A DNA stretch of 64,000 bases from Streptomyces sp. AV19 (GTDB lineage: Bacteria; Actinomycetota; Actinomycetes; Streptomycetales; Streptomycetaceae), in NCBI RefSeq assembly GCF_015999245.1, contig NZ_JAEAMR010000006.1, forward strand, positions 320,330 through 384,329, written 5' to 3'. The translations under genes were made by a program, and so were the position numbers. Of the stretch, positions 15,469 through 23,832 are shown in pieces (the stretch's first letter is position 1; each line of letters starts with the position of its first letter). Below the pieces are notes generated by a model. It saw only the letters and a list, made by a program, of their open reading frames with translations, searched no databases and was not told where the DNA came from.

Positions 15469-17319
15469 GTGCTCGATGACGTCATCACTTCGCGCCAGAT
15501 GCTTTCCCACGCCCATCCGGAACTCGACGAGCTGTCCGCGGGTGCTCGGCAGTTCGTCCAGGCAGCCGCCCTTATCGGGGAGGAATTCACGCTGCAGGAG
15601 GTCGCCCAGCTGCAGTCGGTGACCACGCTGAGCCTGCTGCCCTCGCTCGACGAGGTCCTCGCCGCCGGGGTGGTCGAGTTCGCCGGCGACCGGCTCGCGT
15701 TCGCCTCGGCGGAGGCCCACCGGGCCCTCCAGGAGCAAGTCCCCAGCCGGGTGCGGCACGTGCTTCTCCACAGCGTCTCGCCCTCGCACCGGCACGAGGC
15801 GGCCGATCCGGCCGTTCCGGCCGTTCCGGCCGTTCCCGAAGAAGAGCCCGTGATTTCTCCGGATAACTCCCCGGGTGCCGCCGAGGAATTACTGTCCGGG
15901 CTGTTCCGGGCGGAGAGCGCGGCGGGGGAACGATTGTCGTCCTCCGCGGAGAAGGAGTTGCACACCGCCCTGACCCGCCAATTGTCCGGCTTGACCGATG
16001 TCGCCGCGGCCGGGAACGAGGCGGATCTGGTCGTCGGGCTCTTCAAGGACGACGCGCGGGGGCGCAAGGACCGGGCCCGGGAAATCCTGCGCGCCCACCG
16101 GGCCGCGCCCGTCTCCGCGATCGCCGCGATCGTGCTGTCGAATCTCGAGTGGGCCGCGGGCTCGCTCGACGAAGGGCTGCACTGGGGCCGTGAGGCGCTC
16201 CGCCTGGCGAACGGCGCCCTGCCCGTCACCTGGCGGCCCTATCCGTCGCTGGCACTCGGGGCCAAACTGAATCAGCTGGGACGGTTCTGCGAAAGCGCCA
16301 CCGAAATCGGCCGGGCACGTGCCCTGGCCGAACGACTGCGCCACCACAGGGCCATCGCCGATTCCATGATCGCGAACGGCCGGGTCCTGATGGGCCGGGG
16401 CCACATGGCCCAGGCCGAGGCCGAACTCGGCTCGTCCGTCTCCCTGGCGCACCGGCTCGGCGACAGCACGACCGCCTCCCACGGGCTGGCACTGATGTCG
16501 CTGATCTCCCTGGCGCGGGGCGAGAACGGCCGGGCCGCCGACCAGGTCTGGCGGGCGGGCACGGAGCTCGCCGGGAGACCCCGCGCGGCGCTGGTCGCCC
16601 ACCAATGGGCCGACGTCCGCGTGTCCGCCGAGCACGCGGATCCGCGCAACGCCGTGAAGCTGCTCGTGGGCCGCTACCCGGAACTCGTCACCGAGCCCTC
16701 CCTGTTCCTGCGCGACCACGCGGCCGCCGCCTGGCTCGTACGGCTGGCCCGGCGGGCCGCGGACACCTCGCTCGCCGCGTCCGCCGTCCGCGCCGTGGAG
16801 CGGCTGGCACAGCCGTCCGCCGCGGACCCCGCGTACACGGCGGCGGCGCTGCACGCCTGGGCCCTGCTGCACGACAACGTCGAGGCCCTGGAGTGCGCGG
16901 TCCGGCAGCACCGTTACCCCTTCGCGGCGGCCGCGGCGGACGAGGACCTCGGCATGCTGCTCATGAGACGCGGGGGCCGCGACGCGTCGGTCGGCAAGCA
17001 CCTGCGCGCCGCCCGGGACCGCTACCGCTCCATCGGCGCCAGCGCCGCCGCCGGCCGGGTCGAATCCGTCCTCCGCGAGCTGGGCACCGGATTCTTCCCG
17101 CCGCGGTCCTCGCACCAGGCTCCCCCCGCGGCCGTCTCGCTCGACGACCTCACGGAGGCCGAACTCCGCATCGCCCACCTGGTGGCGGGTGGCATGACGA
17201 ACCGTCAGGTCGCCACCCGCCTCGGCCGCTCGCCGCACACCGTCAACTACCACCTCCGGCAGATCTTCCGGAAGCTCAACATCGGCTCACGCGTCGAACT
17301 GGCCCGGCTGCTGGACTGA
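15469..17319 (+). CDS. LuxR-family transcriptional regulator, LAL-like without the ATPase domain
   Basis: The protein has 616 residues. The C-terminal 65 form a LuxR/FixJ helix-turn-helix (LTEAELRIAHLVAGGMTNRQ, LGRSPHTVNYHLRQIFRKLN). The middle is a TPR-like helical repeat region. The N-terminus (SAGARQFVQAAALIGEEFTL..) matches what follows the NTPase in large LAL regulators; the Walker A/B module is missing. A Pro-Ala-Val repeat near residues 114-122 comes from a 9-bp tandem repeat. GTG 15469 is preceded by no good ribosome-binding site, so the start is uncertain. A TTA codon at 15889-15891 makes bldA control likely. It is the probable pathway regulator. Its 3' end overlaps the leftward MFS gene by 33 bp. 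Confidence 0.82.
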   Translation: MLDDVITSRQMLSHAHPELDELSAGARQFVQAAALIGEEFTLQEVAQLQSVTTLSLLPSLDEVLAAGVVEFAGDRLAFASAEAHRALQEQVPSRVRHVLLHSVSPSHRHEAADPAVPAVPAVPEEEPVISPDNSPGAAEELLSGLFRAESAAGERLSSSAEKELHTALTRQLSGLTDVAAAGNEADLVVGLFKDDARGRKDRAREILRAHRAAPVSAIAAIVLSNLEWAAGSLDEGLHWGREALRLANGALPVTWRPYPSLALGAKLNQLGRFCESATEIGRARALAERLRHHRAIADSMIANGRVLMGRGHMAQAEAELGSSVSLAHRLGDSTTASHGLALMSLISLARGENGRAADQVWRAGTELAGRPRAALVAHQWADVRVSAEHADPRNAVKLLVGRYPELVTEPSLFLRDHAAAAWLVRLARRAADTSLAASAVRAVERLAQPSAADPAYTAAALHAWALLHDNVEALECAVRQHRYPFAAAAADEDLGMLLMRRGGRDASVGKHLRAARDRYRSIGASAAAGRVESVLRELGTGFFPPRSSHQAPPAAVSLDDLTEAELRIAHLVAGGMTNRQVATRLGRSPHTVNYHLRQIFRKLNIGSRVELARLLD

Positions 17320-18669
17320 CGCCTCGGGCAGGGGCCGGTCCTCGAGCAGGAGGGCGAGCGCGAGGGCGAGCGCCATGAAGGGCACCGTCCAGGTGAAGAC
17401 GGAGCGGAACGCCGCCGCGTCCGGGGCGGAGGAGCGCGTCCCGGCGGTGAGGACCGCGCCGAAGAGGGCGGCGCCGAAGGCCCCGCCGAGGGAGCGGAAG
17501 AAGTTCAGGACACCGGTGGCGGTGCCGATGTGCTCCTGGCCCGCGGAGAACTGGCCGACCAGGATGCAGACCTGGACGAAGAAGCCGATGCCGACGCCCA
17601 CGACGGCCAGCGGGACGACCAGGGCGACGGTCCCGGTGCTCCGGTCGGCCCGACCGAGGACGGCCATACCGGCCGCGACGAGGACCGCCCCGGCGACGGG
17701 ATAGACCTTGTAACGGCCGGTCCGCGTGATGAGGAGCCCGGAGATCACCGCGGCGGCCACCAGGCCGAGGAGGAGGGGGACGACGTGGAGCCCCGCGGTG
17801 AACGCGGACTTGAGCTGCACGGTCTGCAGGAACATCGGCATGTACAGCATGGCCGCCATCAGTACCATCGCCACGAGCAGGAACTGGGCGGAGACCAGGC
17901 AGAAGTCGGCGGAGCGGAACAGGCGCAGCGGAGTGACCGGCTCGGCCGCGCGCCGTTCGACGGCGAGGTAGCAGGCCAAGGAGACGACGGCGAGGGCGGC
18001 CAGGCCGAGGACGACGGGGGACGACCAGGGGTAGTCGTGCCCGCCCCAGGTGGTGAACAGCATCACGGTGGTGGTGAACACGGTGACGGTCAGGGCGCCG
18101 AGGATGTCGACCCGGCCGTTGCCCGGCGGGGCGGGCAGGCGGAGTTTCATGGCGACCGCGATGAGAGCGACGACGCCGATGGGCAGGTTGACGTAGAAGA
18201 TCCAGCGCCAGGAGAGGCCGTCGGAGAACGCGCCGCCGCACAGTGGACCGGCGATGAGGGCGAGGGCGGCGACCGTGCCGAGCGCGGCCTGGAGCCGGGC
18301 GCGGCGGCGCGGGGAGGCCAGGTCGCCGGTGATGGCCATGACCAGCGAGGTGATCGCGCCGCCGCCGACGCCCTGCAGCGCCCGCGAGACGGCCAGCACG
18401 GGCAGGGTGCGTGCGATGCCGCTGAGGAGGGACCCCACCAGGAAGACCCCGATGGCCAGTTGGAGGATCTTCTTGCGGCCGTACAGATCGCCGAGCTTGC
18501 CGGAGAGGAGGGTGGAGACCGAGCCGGTGAGCAGATAGGCGGTGGCGATCCAGGAGACGTCGGCCCCGGCGTGGAGGTCGGCACCGATGCCGGGCAGGGC
18601 GGTGGCGACGATCGTCTGGTCCAGGTTGGCCATGAACAGCGCCAGCATCAGGGGGATCACGAGCACCAT
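17287..18669 (-). CDS. DHA2-type MFS efflux transporter
   Basis: The 460-residue membrane protein has MLALFMANLDQTIVATALPG at TM1, motif A GKLGDLYGRKKIL, and SLSWRWIFYVNLPIG, the EmrB/QacA signatures. About 14 hydrophobic segments are visible. It exports drugs or metabolites by proton antiport. It starts 9 bp after the Rieske gene on the same strand and is very probably co-transcribed with it. Its last 33 bp overlap the end of the LuxR-family gene tail to tail. Confidence 0.9.
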   Translation of the reverse strand: MVLVIPLMLALFMANLDQTIVATALPGIGADLHAGADVSWIATAYLLTGSVSTLLSGKLGDLYGRKKILQLAIGVFLVGSLLSGIARTLPVLAVSRALQGVGGGAITSLVMAITGDLASPRRRARLQAALGTVAALALIAGPLCGGAFSDGLSWRWIFYVNLPIGVVALIAVAMKLRLPAPPGNGRVDILGALTVTVFTTTVMLFTTWGGHDYPWSSPVVLGLAALAVVSLACYLAVERRAAEPVTPLRLFRSADFCLVSAQFLLVAMVLMAAMLYMPMFLQTVQLKSAFTAGLHVVPLLLGLVAAAVISGLLITRTGRYKVYPVAGAVLVAAGMAVLGRADRSTGTVALVVPLAVVGVGIGFFVQVCILVGQFSAGQEHIGTATGVLNFFRSLGGAFGAALFGAVLTAGTRSSAPDAAAFRSVFTWTVPFMALALALALLLEDRPLPEASVQQPGQFDA

Positions 18670-18678
18670 GGGGCGGCC

Positions 18679-19716
18679 TCACGGGGAGGGGTAGAACTGG
18701 CGGACCCAGTGGCGGTAGAGGCCGATGGCCTCGTCGCCGGTGGTGAGGCGGGGGCGCGGCTCGTAGCGCTTGGTGTTCCAGATCCGTATGTCGCCCTGGA
18801 CCTTGGCGACCGCGATCCGCAGCATGAGCCGGGCGAGGGCGCGGTGCAGGGGGCGACGCGGTCCGGGTGCGCGTGACGGCCGCATCTCCGCACAGGCGGT
18901 GGCGAGTTGCAGACGGGTGCTGGCCCGGCCGGTCGGGGTGTGCAGGGCCCACAGGTAGATGACGAGGCCGAGCGGGGGCAGGGGGTGCTCGATGCGTACA
19001 CAGCCCAGCCCGGACATCGTGAACGAGTGGTCGACGCGGAACCGCGTGAGCGGTGCGGGCCCGGCCGGTGAGAGCCTGAGACGGGTGTGGAGGCAGGGGC
19101 CTTCGGCGCGCGGGGGTTCCAGCTCCCGCAGCGTCACATGGTGCACGACCGGCACGTGCCGGTAGTCGAGGGTGTTCTCGGCGAGTTCCTGGACATGCGC
19201 GCGGACTTCGGTGCTCCAGGCGGCGGTTGCCAGGACGCCCGCCGGAGCGGATTCGGGGGCGTCCCACGCGGGCGGCTTGCCGTCCGGCGCGTACCAGACG
19301 AAGACGAATCCGTTGCGCTCGCGGATCGTGTGGTGCTCCACCCGCGCACGCGGTGGCGGCCCGTCGGGGGTGCCGACGCACGTACCGTCGGGCGCGAAGG
19401 CGAAGTGGTGGAAGGGACACACGAGGTTCCGGCCCGCCACGGTGCCGCCGGAGCCGAAGTGCGCGCCGAGGTGCGGGCAGTACGGGCGCACCGCGTACGG
19501 CCGTCCGTCGTCGGTGCGGTAGAGGACCACGTCCTCGCCGGCCAGCCGCCGGGTCAGGACGCGGCCGGGGCGCAGTTCCCGGGAGAGCGCCAGGAAGAAC
19601 CAGCTGCTCGGATACGGAAGTTCCCGCGATCCCGGCAGATCCGCCCCCGTGGTCATGGGCCGCAGCAAACCACAGGAAAGGGCGCGAGGCAGCTGACCTC
19701 GGGAAGAATCACTCAT
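18679..19716 (-). CDS. Rieske-type mononuclear non-haem iron oxygenase
   Basis: The protein has 345 residues, or 325 if the second ATG (19656) is used. It has the Rieske [2Fe-2S] ligands Cys-Pro-His and Cys-Pro-x-His-His (YCPHLGAHFG and LVCPFHHFAF), then the catalytic iron site NTLDYRHVPVVHH with the D-x2-H-x4-H pattern. This is the layout of KshA/cholesterol-desaturase-like single-component oxygenases rather than arene dioxygenases. The reductase partner is not in the window. Neither candidate start has a clear ribosome-binding site. It is followed immediately by an exporter and diverges from a Baeyer-Villiger monooxygenase, so it may oxidise a cyclic ketone or terpenoid substrate. Confidence 0.8.
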   Translation of the reverse strand: MSDSSRGQLPRALSCGLLRPMTTGADLPGSRELPYPSSWFFLALSRELRPGRVLTRRLAGEDVVLYRTDDGRPYAVRPYCPHLGAHFGSGGTVAGRNLVCPFHHFAFAPDGTCVGTPDGPPPRARVEHHTIRERNGFVFVWYAPDGKPPAWDAPESAPAGVLATAAWSTEVRAHVQELAENTLDYRHVPVVHHVTLRELEPPRAEGPCLHTRLRLSPAGPAPLTRFRVDHSFTMSGLGCVRIEHPLPPLGLVIYLWALHTPTGRASTRLQLATACAEMRPSRAPGPRRPLHRALARLMLRIAVAKVQGDIRIWNTKRYEPRPRLTTGDEAIGLYRHWVRQFYPSP

Positions 19717-19741
19717 ATGAGTTGCACTGTCGTCGTATCCA

Positions 19742-19770
19742 TTGGTGCCGGTATCACCCGTTGTTACTTT
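19742..19770 (+). promoter_or_regulatory. Candidate promoter for the Baeyer-Villiger monooxygenase gene
   Basis: TTGGTG (19742-19747) and TACTTT (19765-19770) are spaced 17 bp, 30 bp upstream of the ATG. The AAGGGGG ribosome-binding site follows at about 19786. The region is AT-richer than its surroundings and lies between divergent genes. Confidence 0.4.
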
Positions 19771-19799
19771 GGCCAGTGGGCAGTCAAGGGGGCGATGCC

Positions 19800-21317
19800 A
19801 TGGGCGGGTACGGCACGACGGACGTCGTCGTCATCGGGGCCGGCCTGTCCGGCACGGCCGCCGTGATCGCCCTGCGCCGAGCCGGCTTCGAGGACGTCGT
19901 CGTGCTGGAGAAATCGGCCCGCGGGGGCGGCACTTGGCGCGACAACACCTACCCCGGCTGCGGCTGCGACGTCCCGGCCGTGCTGTACGAGTACTCCTTC
20001 GCCCCCCACCCCTGGAGCAGGTGCTTCGCCTCCCGGTCCGAGATCCTGGACTACCTGCGGACCACCGCCTCGGAGCACGGTGTGGACCGGGTTGTCCAGT
20101 ACGGCGTGGAGGTACAGGAAGCGCGGTGGGACGCGGCCGCGCACCACTGGACGCTGCGGACCACCGGGGGCACCCGCACCGCCCGGGCCGTCGTCCTGGC
20201 CACCGGCCTCTGGAACCGCCCCCGTTACCCGGACATCCCCGGCCTGGATGCCTTCCCGGGCCCGGTCTTCCACTCCGCCCGCTGGGATCACGACGTCGAC
20301 CTGACCGGCCGTCACGTCGCCGTGGTGGGCACGGGCGCGTCCGCCGTGCAGTTCGTGCCCGAGATCCAGCCCGGGGCGGGCCGCGTCGAGATCTTCCAGA
20401 GCACGCCGCAATGGGTCCTGCCCAAGCCCGACTACGCCCTGCCGCAGTTCCTCCACCGGCACCCGGCGTTGCACCGCGCCCTCCGCGGCCAGCACTACTG
20501 GACCCAGGAGGCCATCGGCTTCCTCCTGCGCCACCCCCGGCTGCTCCCTTCCGTGGAGGCCCTCGGGCGGCTCCACCTGCGCGCATCCGTCCGCGACCCC
20601 GCCCTGCGCCGGGCGCTGACTCCCCGCCACCGCTTCGGAGTTCGCCGCATCATCGCCTCCGACACGTACTACCCGGCCCTCACCAGGCCCAACGTCCGGC
20701 TCCACCCCACCCGGGCCACCGCCGTGCAGGGCCGGGACGTCATCGGCGCCGACGGCACCCGCGCCCGCGCCGACGTCGTCGTCCTCGCCACCGGCTTCCA
20801 CATCGGCGAGGCGCCGTTCGCCCTCCACGGCACCGACGGCACCGCCCTGTCCAGGACGTGGGAGCACGACCGCCGCGCCTACCTCGGCACCGGCGTCAGC
20901 GGCTACCCCAACCTCTTCCTGCTCCCGGGCCCGAACCTGTTCTCCGGCACCACCGCGGTCCCCACCGCCGTGGAGGCCCAGCTCCACCACATCGTCAGCG
21001 CCCTCGTCCACCTCCGCGCCGGCGGGTACACCGCCCTCGACGTCCGGCCCGAGGTCCAGGAGGCGCACGGTGCCGCCCTGCGCGCGGGGTTGCGGAGCAC
21101 GGTGTACAACACCGCGGACGGCACTGGCTATTACTTCGGTGTGCCCGGGGTGAACACCTTCTGCTGGCCCTGGTCCACGGGCCGGCTCGTCGAACGGCTG
21201 CGCTCCTTCGAGCCCGACGCCTATTCCTGGTCGACTCCGCCTCGCCGGACCGGGGCCGTCGCGCTCCCCTCATCTTCCGCAGGAGAAACCCGGCGTGCTA
21301 TTCATGGAAGTGAGTAG
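19800..21317 (+). CDS. Baeyer-Villiger flavin monooxygenase
   Basis: The 505-residue type I BVMO has an N-terminal FAD Rossmann motif VVVIGAGLSG, the family fingerprint FxGxxxHxxxWD in AFPGPVFHSARWD, and a second NADP Rossmann motif VAVVGTGASAVQF. GCGCDVPAVLYEYSF and the ATG stretch VVVLATGFH are further family landmarks. It would insert oxygen next to a ketone using FAD, NADPH and O2. The ATG at 19800 has AAGGGGG upstream. It diverges from the Rieske oxygenase; the SnoaL-like gene follows closely, with the stop codon buried in a nested inverted repeat. Confidence 0.92.
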   Translation: MGGYGTTDVVVIGAGLSGTAAVIALRRAGFEDVVVLEKSARGGGTWRDNTYPGCGCDVPAVLYEYSFAPHPWSRCFASRSEILDYLRTTASEHGVDRVVQYGVEVQEARWDAAAHHWTLRTTGGTRTARAVVLATGLWNRPRYPDIPGLDAFPGPVFHSARWDHDVDLTGRHVAVVGTGASAVQFVPEIQPGAGRVEIFQSTPQWVLPKPDYALPQFLHRHPALHRALRGQHYWTQEAIGFLLRHPRLLPSVEALGRLHLRASVRDPALRRALTPRHRFGVRRIIASDTYYPALTRPNVRLHPTRATAVQGRDVIGADGTRARADVVVLATGFHIGEAPFALHGTDGTALSRTWEHDRRAYLGTGVSGYPNLFLLPGPNLFSGTTAVPTAVEAQLHHIVSALVHLRAGGYTALDVRPEVQEAHGAALRAGLRSTVYNTADGTGYYFGVPGVNTFCWPWSTGRLVERLRSFEPDAYSWSTPPRRTGAVALPSSSAGETRRAIHGSE

Positions 21318-21338
21318 TCACTTCCCACTTCCATGAAT
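21300..21338. repeat. Nested, mutually exclusive inverted repeats at a stop/start junction
   Basis: ATTCATGGAAGTG (21300-21312) pairs perfectly with CACTTCCATGAAT (21326-21338). Inside it, GGAAGTGA (21306-21313) pairs perfectly with TCACTTCC (21318-21325) over a GTAG loop that contains the monooxygenase stop codon. Only one hairpin can form at a time. It may be an operator or an RNA switch or attenuator for the next gene. Confidence 0.65.
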
Positions 21339-21353
21339 GACGAGGGGTGCGTC

Positions 21354-21782
21354 ATGACCACCGCAGAACGCTTCCGTGCCGCTGTCGACCGGCGCGATCC
21401 CACCGCGCTCGACGACCTGTTCACCGACGACGTCCGCTTCCACAGCCCCGTCAAGTTCTCGCCCTTCGAGGGCAAGCCCATGGTGCTGGGCCTCTTCGGC
21501 GTCCTGCTGCGCACCTTCCAGGACTTCCGTTACATCGGTCACCACACCGGGAACGCGGAGACCGCCGACGGGACGGAGTCCCCGTCGGCGGTCCTGCTCT
21601 TCCGCGCCGTCGTGGGCGGCAAGCAGATCCACGGCATCGACCTGCTGCACTTCCACGAGGACGGCCGGATCAAGGAGTTCACCGTCATGGTCCGGCCGCA
21701 GTCGGCCGTGCGGGCGCTGGGCGAGGCGGTCCTCGACGGGCTGATAGCCGACGGCCTGGTGCCGGCACCCGCGGATCGCTAG
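21354..21782 (+). CDS. SnoaL/NTF2-like protein
   Basis: This is a 142-residue single alpha-plus-beta barrel domain (TTAERFRAAVDRRDPTALDD, LFTDDVRFHSPVKFSPFEGK, GIDLLHFHEDGRIKEFTVMV). Such proteins act as small cyclases, isomerases or hydrolases; the catalytic residues vary and none can be assigned here. ATG 21354 has GAGGGG 7 bases upstream and is preferred over ATG 21333, which lies in the inverted repeat. It follows the BVMO gene and converges on the esterase gene with a 1-bp gap. A 48-bp segment near its 3' end recurs, diverged, at 26037-26084. Confidence 0.8.
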   Translation: MTTAERFRAAVDRRDPTALDDLFTDDVRFHSPVKFSPFEGKPMVLGLFGVLLRTFQDFRYIGHHTGNAETADGTESPSAVLLFRAVVGGKQIHGIDLLHFHEDGRIKEFTVMVRPQSAVRALGEAVLDGLIADGLVPAPADR

Positions 21783-21783
21783 A

Positions 21784-22815
21784 TCACGGCGTCGGCCCGG
21801 TCATGTGCTCGCTGATCCACTGGATCGGGCCCATGCCCATGCTCGGCACATAGGTCTTGGCGTTGTGCTCGCCGTCCGGGATCTCCCGCAGCATGGTGTG
21901 CACGGGGCCCTTGTCGCCGTACGACGCGATGAATTCCTTGGTGTTCTTCATCGACGTACGCTCCTTGGTGCCGACCTGGAAGGCGAGGTAGACGTCGGGG
22001 CCCTTGGCCTCGGTCAGCCGCTTCGCCAGCCCCTCCGGGTCGTTCGCGGCCTTCTCCTCCGAATGGCCTGCCCATAGCGGGGAGTCGGGGACGATGTCCG
22101 GGCCCGACGCGATCACGGCCTTGAACTTGTCGGGGTGCTTGAGCACCGCCTTCAGCCCCGCGAAGGCGCCGGAGGAGGAACCCATGAAGGCCCAGCCGTC
22201 ACGCTGCTTCAGCGTACGGAAGTTGGCCTTGATCAGGTCCGGGACGTCCTCGGTCAGCCAGGTGCCCATCTTCGGCTGCCCGGGGATGTCGCTGCCGTCG
22301 TAGTAGTTCTTGTCGTCCGGGTTGAGCACCGGCATCGCCACGATGAAGGGCAGGCTCTTGCCCTCCTTCGACCACTGGGCGATCGACGACTGCAGCTTGA
22401 GGTCCGTTCCCATCCAGTAGTTGACCGGGTAGCCGTTTCCGCCGGGCAGGGCGATCAGGACCGGGAAACCGGACTCGGCGTACTTGGGGTCGTCGTACTG
22501 CTTCGGGGCCCAGACCCACACCTTGCCCTTGAAGCCGGACTTCTTGCCGTCCAGGGTCACCACGCCGATCTTGGTGCCGTCCTGCACGGTGTTGGCGATC
22601 CGGAAGCCGGCCTTCGGGCCGGTCGGCATCAGCGTGCCGTGGGCGCCGGTGCCTGCGCCGCCGTTCTCGCCGAAGGTGATCGGGTCGCCCTTGTCGGAGA
22701 AGACACCGGAGTATTGGAGCACCGGCCAGGCGATCAGGGCCAGGGCGGCCACGCAGGCCACCGCCCATATCCGGCGTTTGGTGAACGAAATCGTCATGCC
22801 GTCGTTCCTGCTCAT
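21784..22815 (-). CDS. Membrane-anchored alpha/beta-hydrolase esterase
   Basis: The 343-residue protein has a single N-terminal transmembrane or signal segment (RRIWAVACVAALALIAWPVL) followed by an extracytoplasmic esterase domain. The nucleophile elbow is FMGSSSGAF (G-x-S-x-G) and a late EHNAKTY histidine suits the triad. The fold resembles the esterase-D/antigen-85 group. ATG 22813-22815 overlaps the epimerase stop codon by 4 bp, so it is the third gene of a coupled operon with the MurG paralogue and the sugar-nucleotide enzyme. It may transfer or remove an acyl group from a surface glycan or glycolipid; this is inference. Confidence 0.8.
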   Translation of the reverse strand: MSRNDGMTISFTKRRIWAVACVAALALIAWPVLQYSGVFSDKGDPITFGENGGAGTGAHGTLMPTGPKAGFRIANTVQDGTKIGVVTLDGKKSGFKGKVWVWAPKQYDDPKYAESGFPVLIALPGGNGYPVNYWMGTDLKLQSSIAQWSKEGKSLPFIVAMPVLNPDDKNYYDGSDIPGQPKMGTWLTEDVPDLIKANFRTLKQRDGWAFMGSSSGAFAGLKAVLKHPDKFKAVIASGPDIVPDSPLWAGHSEEKAANDPEGLAKRLTEAKGPDVYLAFQVGTKERTSMKNTKEFIASYGDKGPVHTMLREIPDGEHNAKTYVPSMGMGPIQWISEHMTGPTP

Positions 22816-23822
22816 ACCTGGTAGCGGTCGGGGGCGAAGAGGTGCAGGTTGTCCCTGACCCAGTCGGAGGTGCGGGCGAGGCCCTCCTCCAGGTCCACCC
22901 GCGGGCTCCAGCCGGCCCATTCGCGGGCGCGGGAGTTGTCCGAGAGCAGCCGCTCGACCTCGCTGCCGGCCGGCCGCAGCCGCGTCTCGTCCACGACGAC
23001 CTTCGCGTCCCGTCCGGAGGCCCGGATCAGCGAGCCGGCCAGGTCGCCGACGGAGATCTCGCGGCCGGTGCCGAGGTTGACGGCGTGGCCGACGGCCCGG
23101 TCGCAGTCGGCGAGGGCCAGGAAGCCCTCCGCGGTGTCGGTGACGTAGGTGAAGTCACGGGTGGGCGAGGTCGAGCCCAGCCGGATCTCCTCGGCCCCGG
23201 AGTGGAGTTGGGCCAGGATCGTGGGGATCACGGCGCGGGCGGACTGGCGCGGCCCGTACGTGTTGAACGGGCGCACGACCGTGACCGGCAGGCCGAAGGT
23301 GTGCGCGTACGACAGCGCCAGCATGTCCGCGCCGATCTTCGAGGCGGAGTACGGCGACTGGGGCTGCAGCGGGTGGTCCTCGCGGATCGGGACGGTCCGG
23401 GCCGTGCCGTAGACCTCGCTGGTCGAGGTGTGCAGCATGCGGCGCACGCCGTGCCGGCGGCAGGCCGCGGCCACGTTCTCCGTACCGGCCACATTGGTCT
23501 GCACATACGCCTCGGGAGCCGCGTAGCTGTACGGGATGCCGATCAGCGCCGCCAGGTGGAAGACGGTGTCGCACCCTGCGACGGCGTCCGTCACCCGGTT
23601 CGCGTCCCGCACGTCCCCGGCGAGGATCTCCACGGGGGAGTCCGGGCCGAAGTGGCGGGCCAGGTAGCCGCGTTCGGCGTAGGGCTTGTAGTGCGCCAGC
23701 ACGCGCACCCGGGCCCCGCGCTCCACCAGCAGGTCGACCAGCGTCGACCCGATGAATCCCTCGGCCCCGGTGACCAGGACGGTCCGGTCGCGCCAACCGG
23801 TCCGGAAATCACTCGCGTTCAT
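22812..23822 (-). CDS. NAD-dependent NDP-sugar epimerase/4,6-dehydratase
   Basis: The 336-residue extended SDR has VTGAEGFIGSTLVDLL, DTVFHLAALIGIPYSY, TSTSEVYGTA, the catalytic PYSASKIGADML (Tyr-x3-Lys) and VRPFNTYGPRQSARAVIP. The pattern fits the LegB/UDP-GlcNAc 4,6-dehydratase and epimerase group. It would modify a nucleotide sugar in the cytoplasm. It lies 10 bp after the MurG paralogue and overlaps the esterase by 4 bp. Confidence 0.85.
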   Translation of the reverse strand: MNASDFRTGWRDRTVLVTGAEGFIGSTLVDLLVERGARVRVLAHYKPYAERGYLARHFGPDSPVEILAGDVRDANRVTDAVAGCDTVFHLAALIGIPYSYAAPEAYVQTNVAGTENVAAACRRHGVRRMLHTSTSEVYGTARTVPIREDHPLQPQSPYSASKIGADMLALSYAHTFGLPVTVVRPFNTYGPRQSARAVIPTILAQLHSGAEEIRLGSTSPTRDFTYVTDTAEGFLALADCDRAVGHAVNLGTGREISVGDLAGSLIRASGRDAKVVVDETRLRPAGSEVERLLSDNSRAREWAGWSPRVDLEEGLARTSDWVRDNLHLFAPDRYQV

Positions 23823-23832
23823 GTTCTTCCTC

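Noticed and set aside
2292..17319. Siderophore (catechol) cluster based on the EntA-like gene
   Set aside because: No isochorismate synthase, isochorismatase, NRPS or siderophore transport gene is present in the window.
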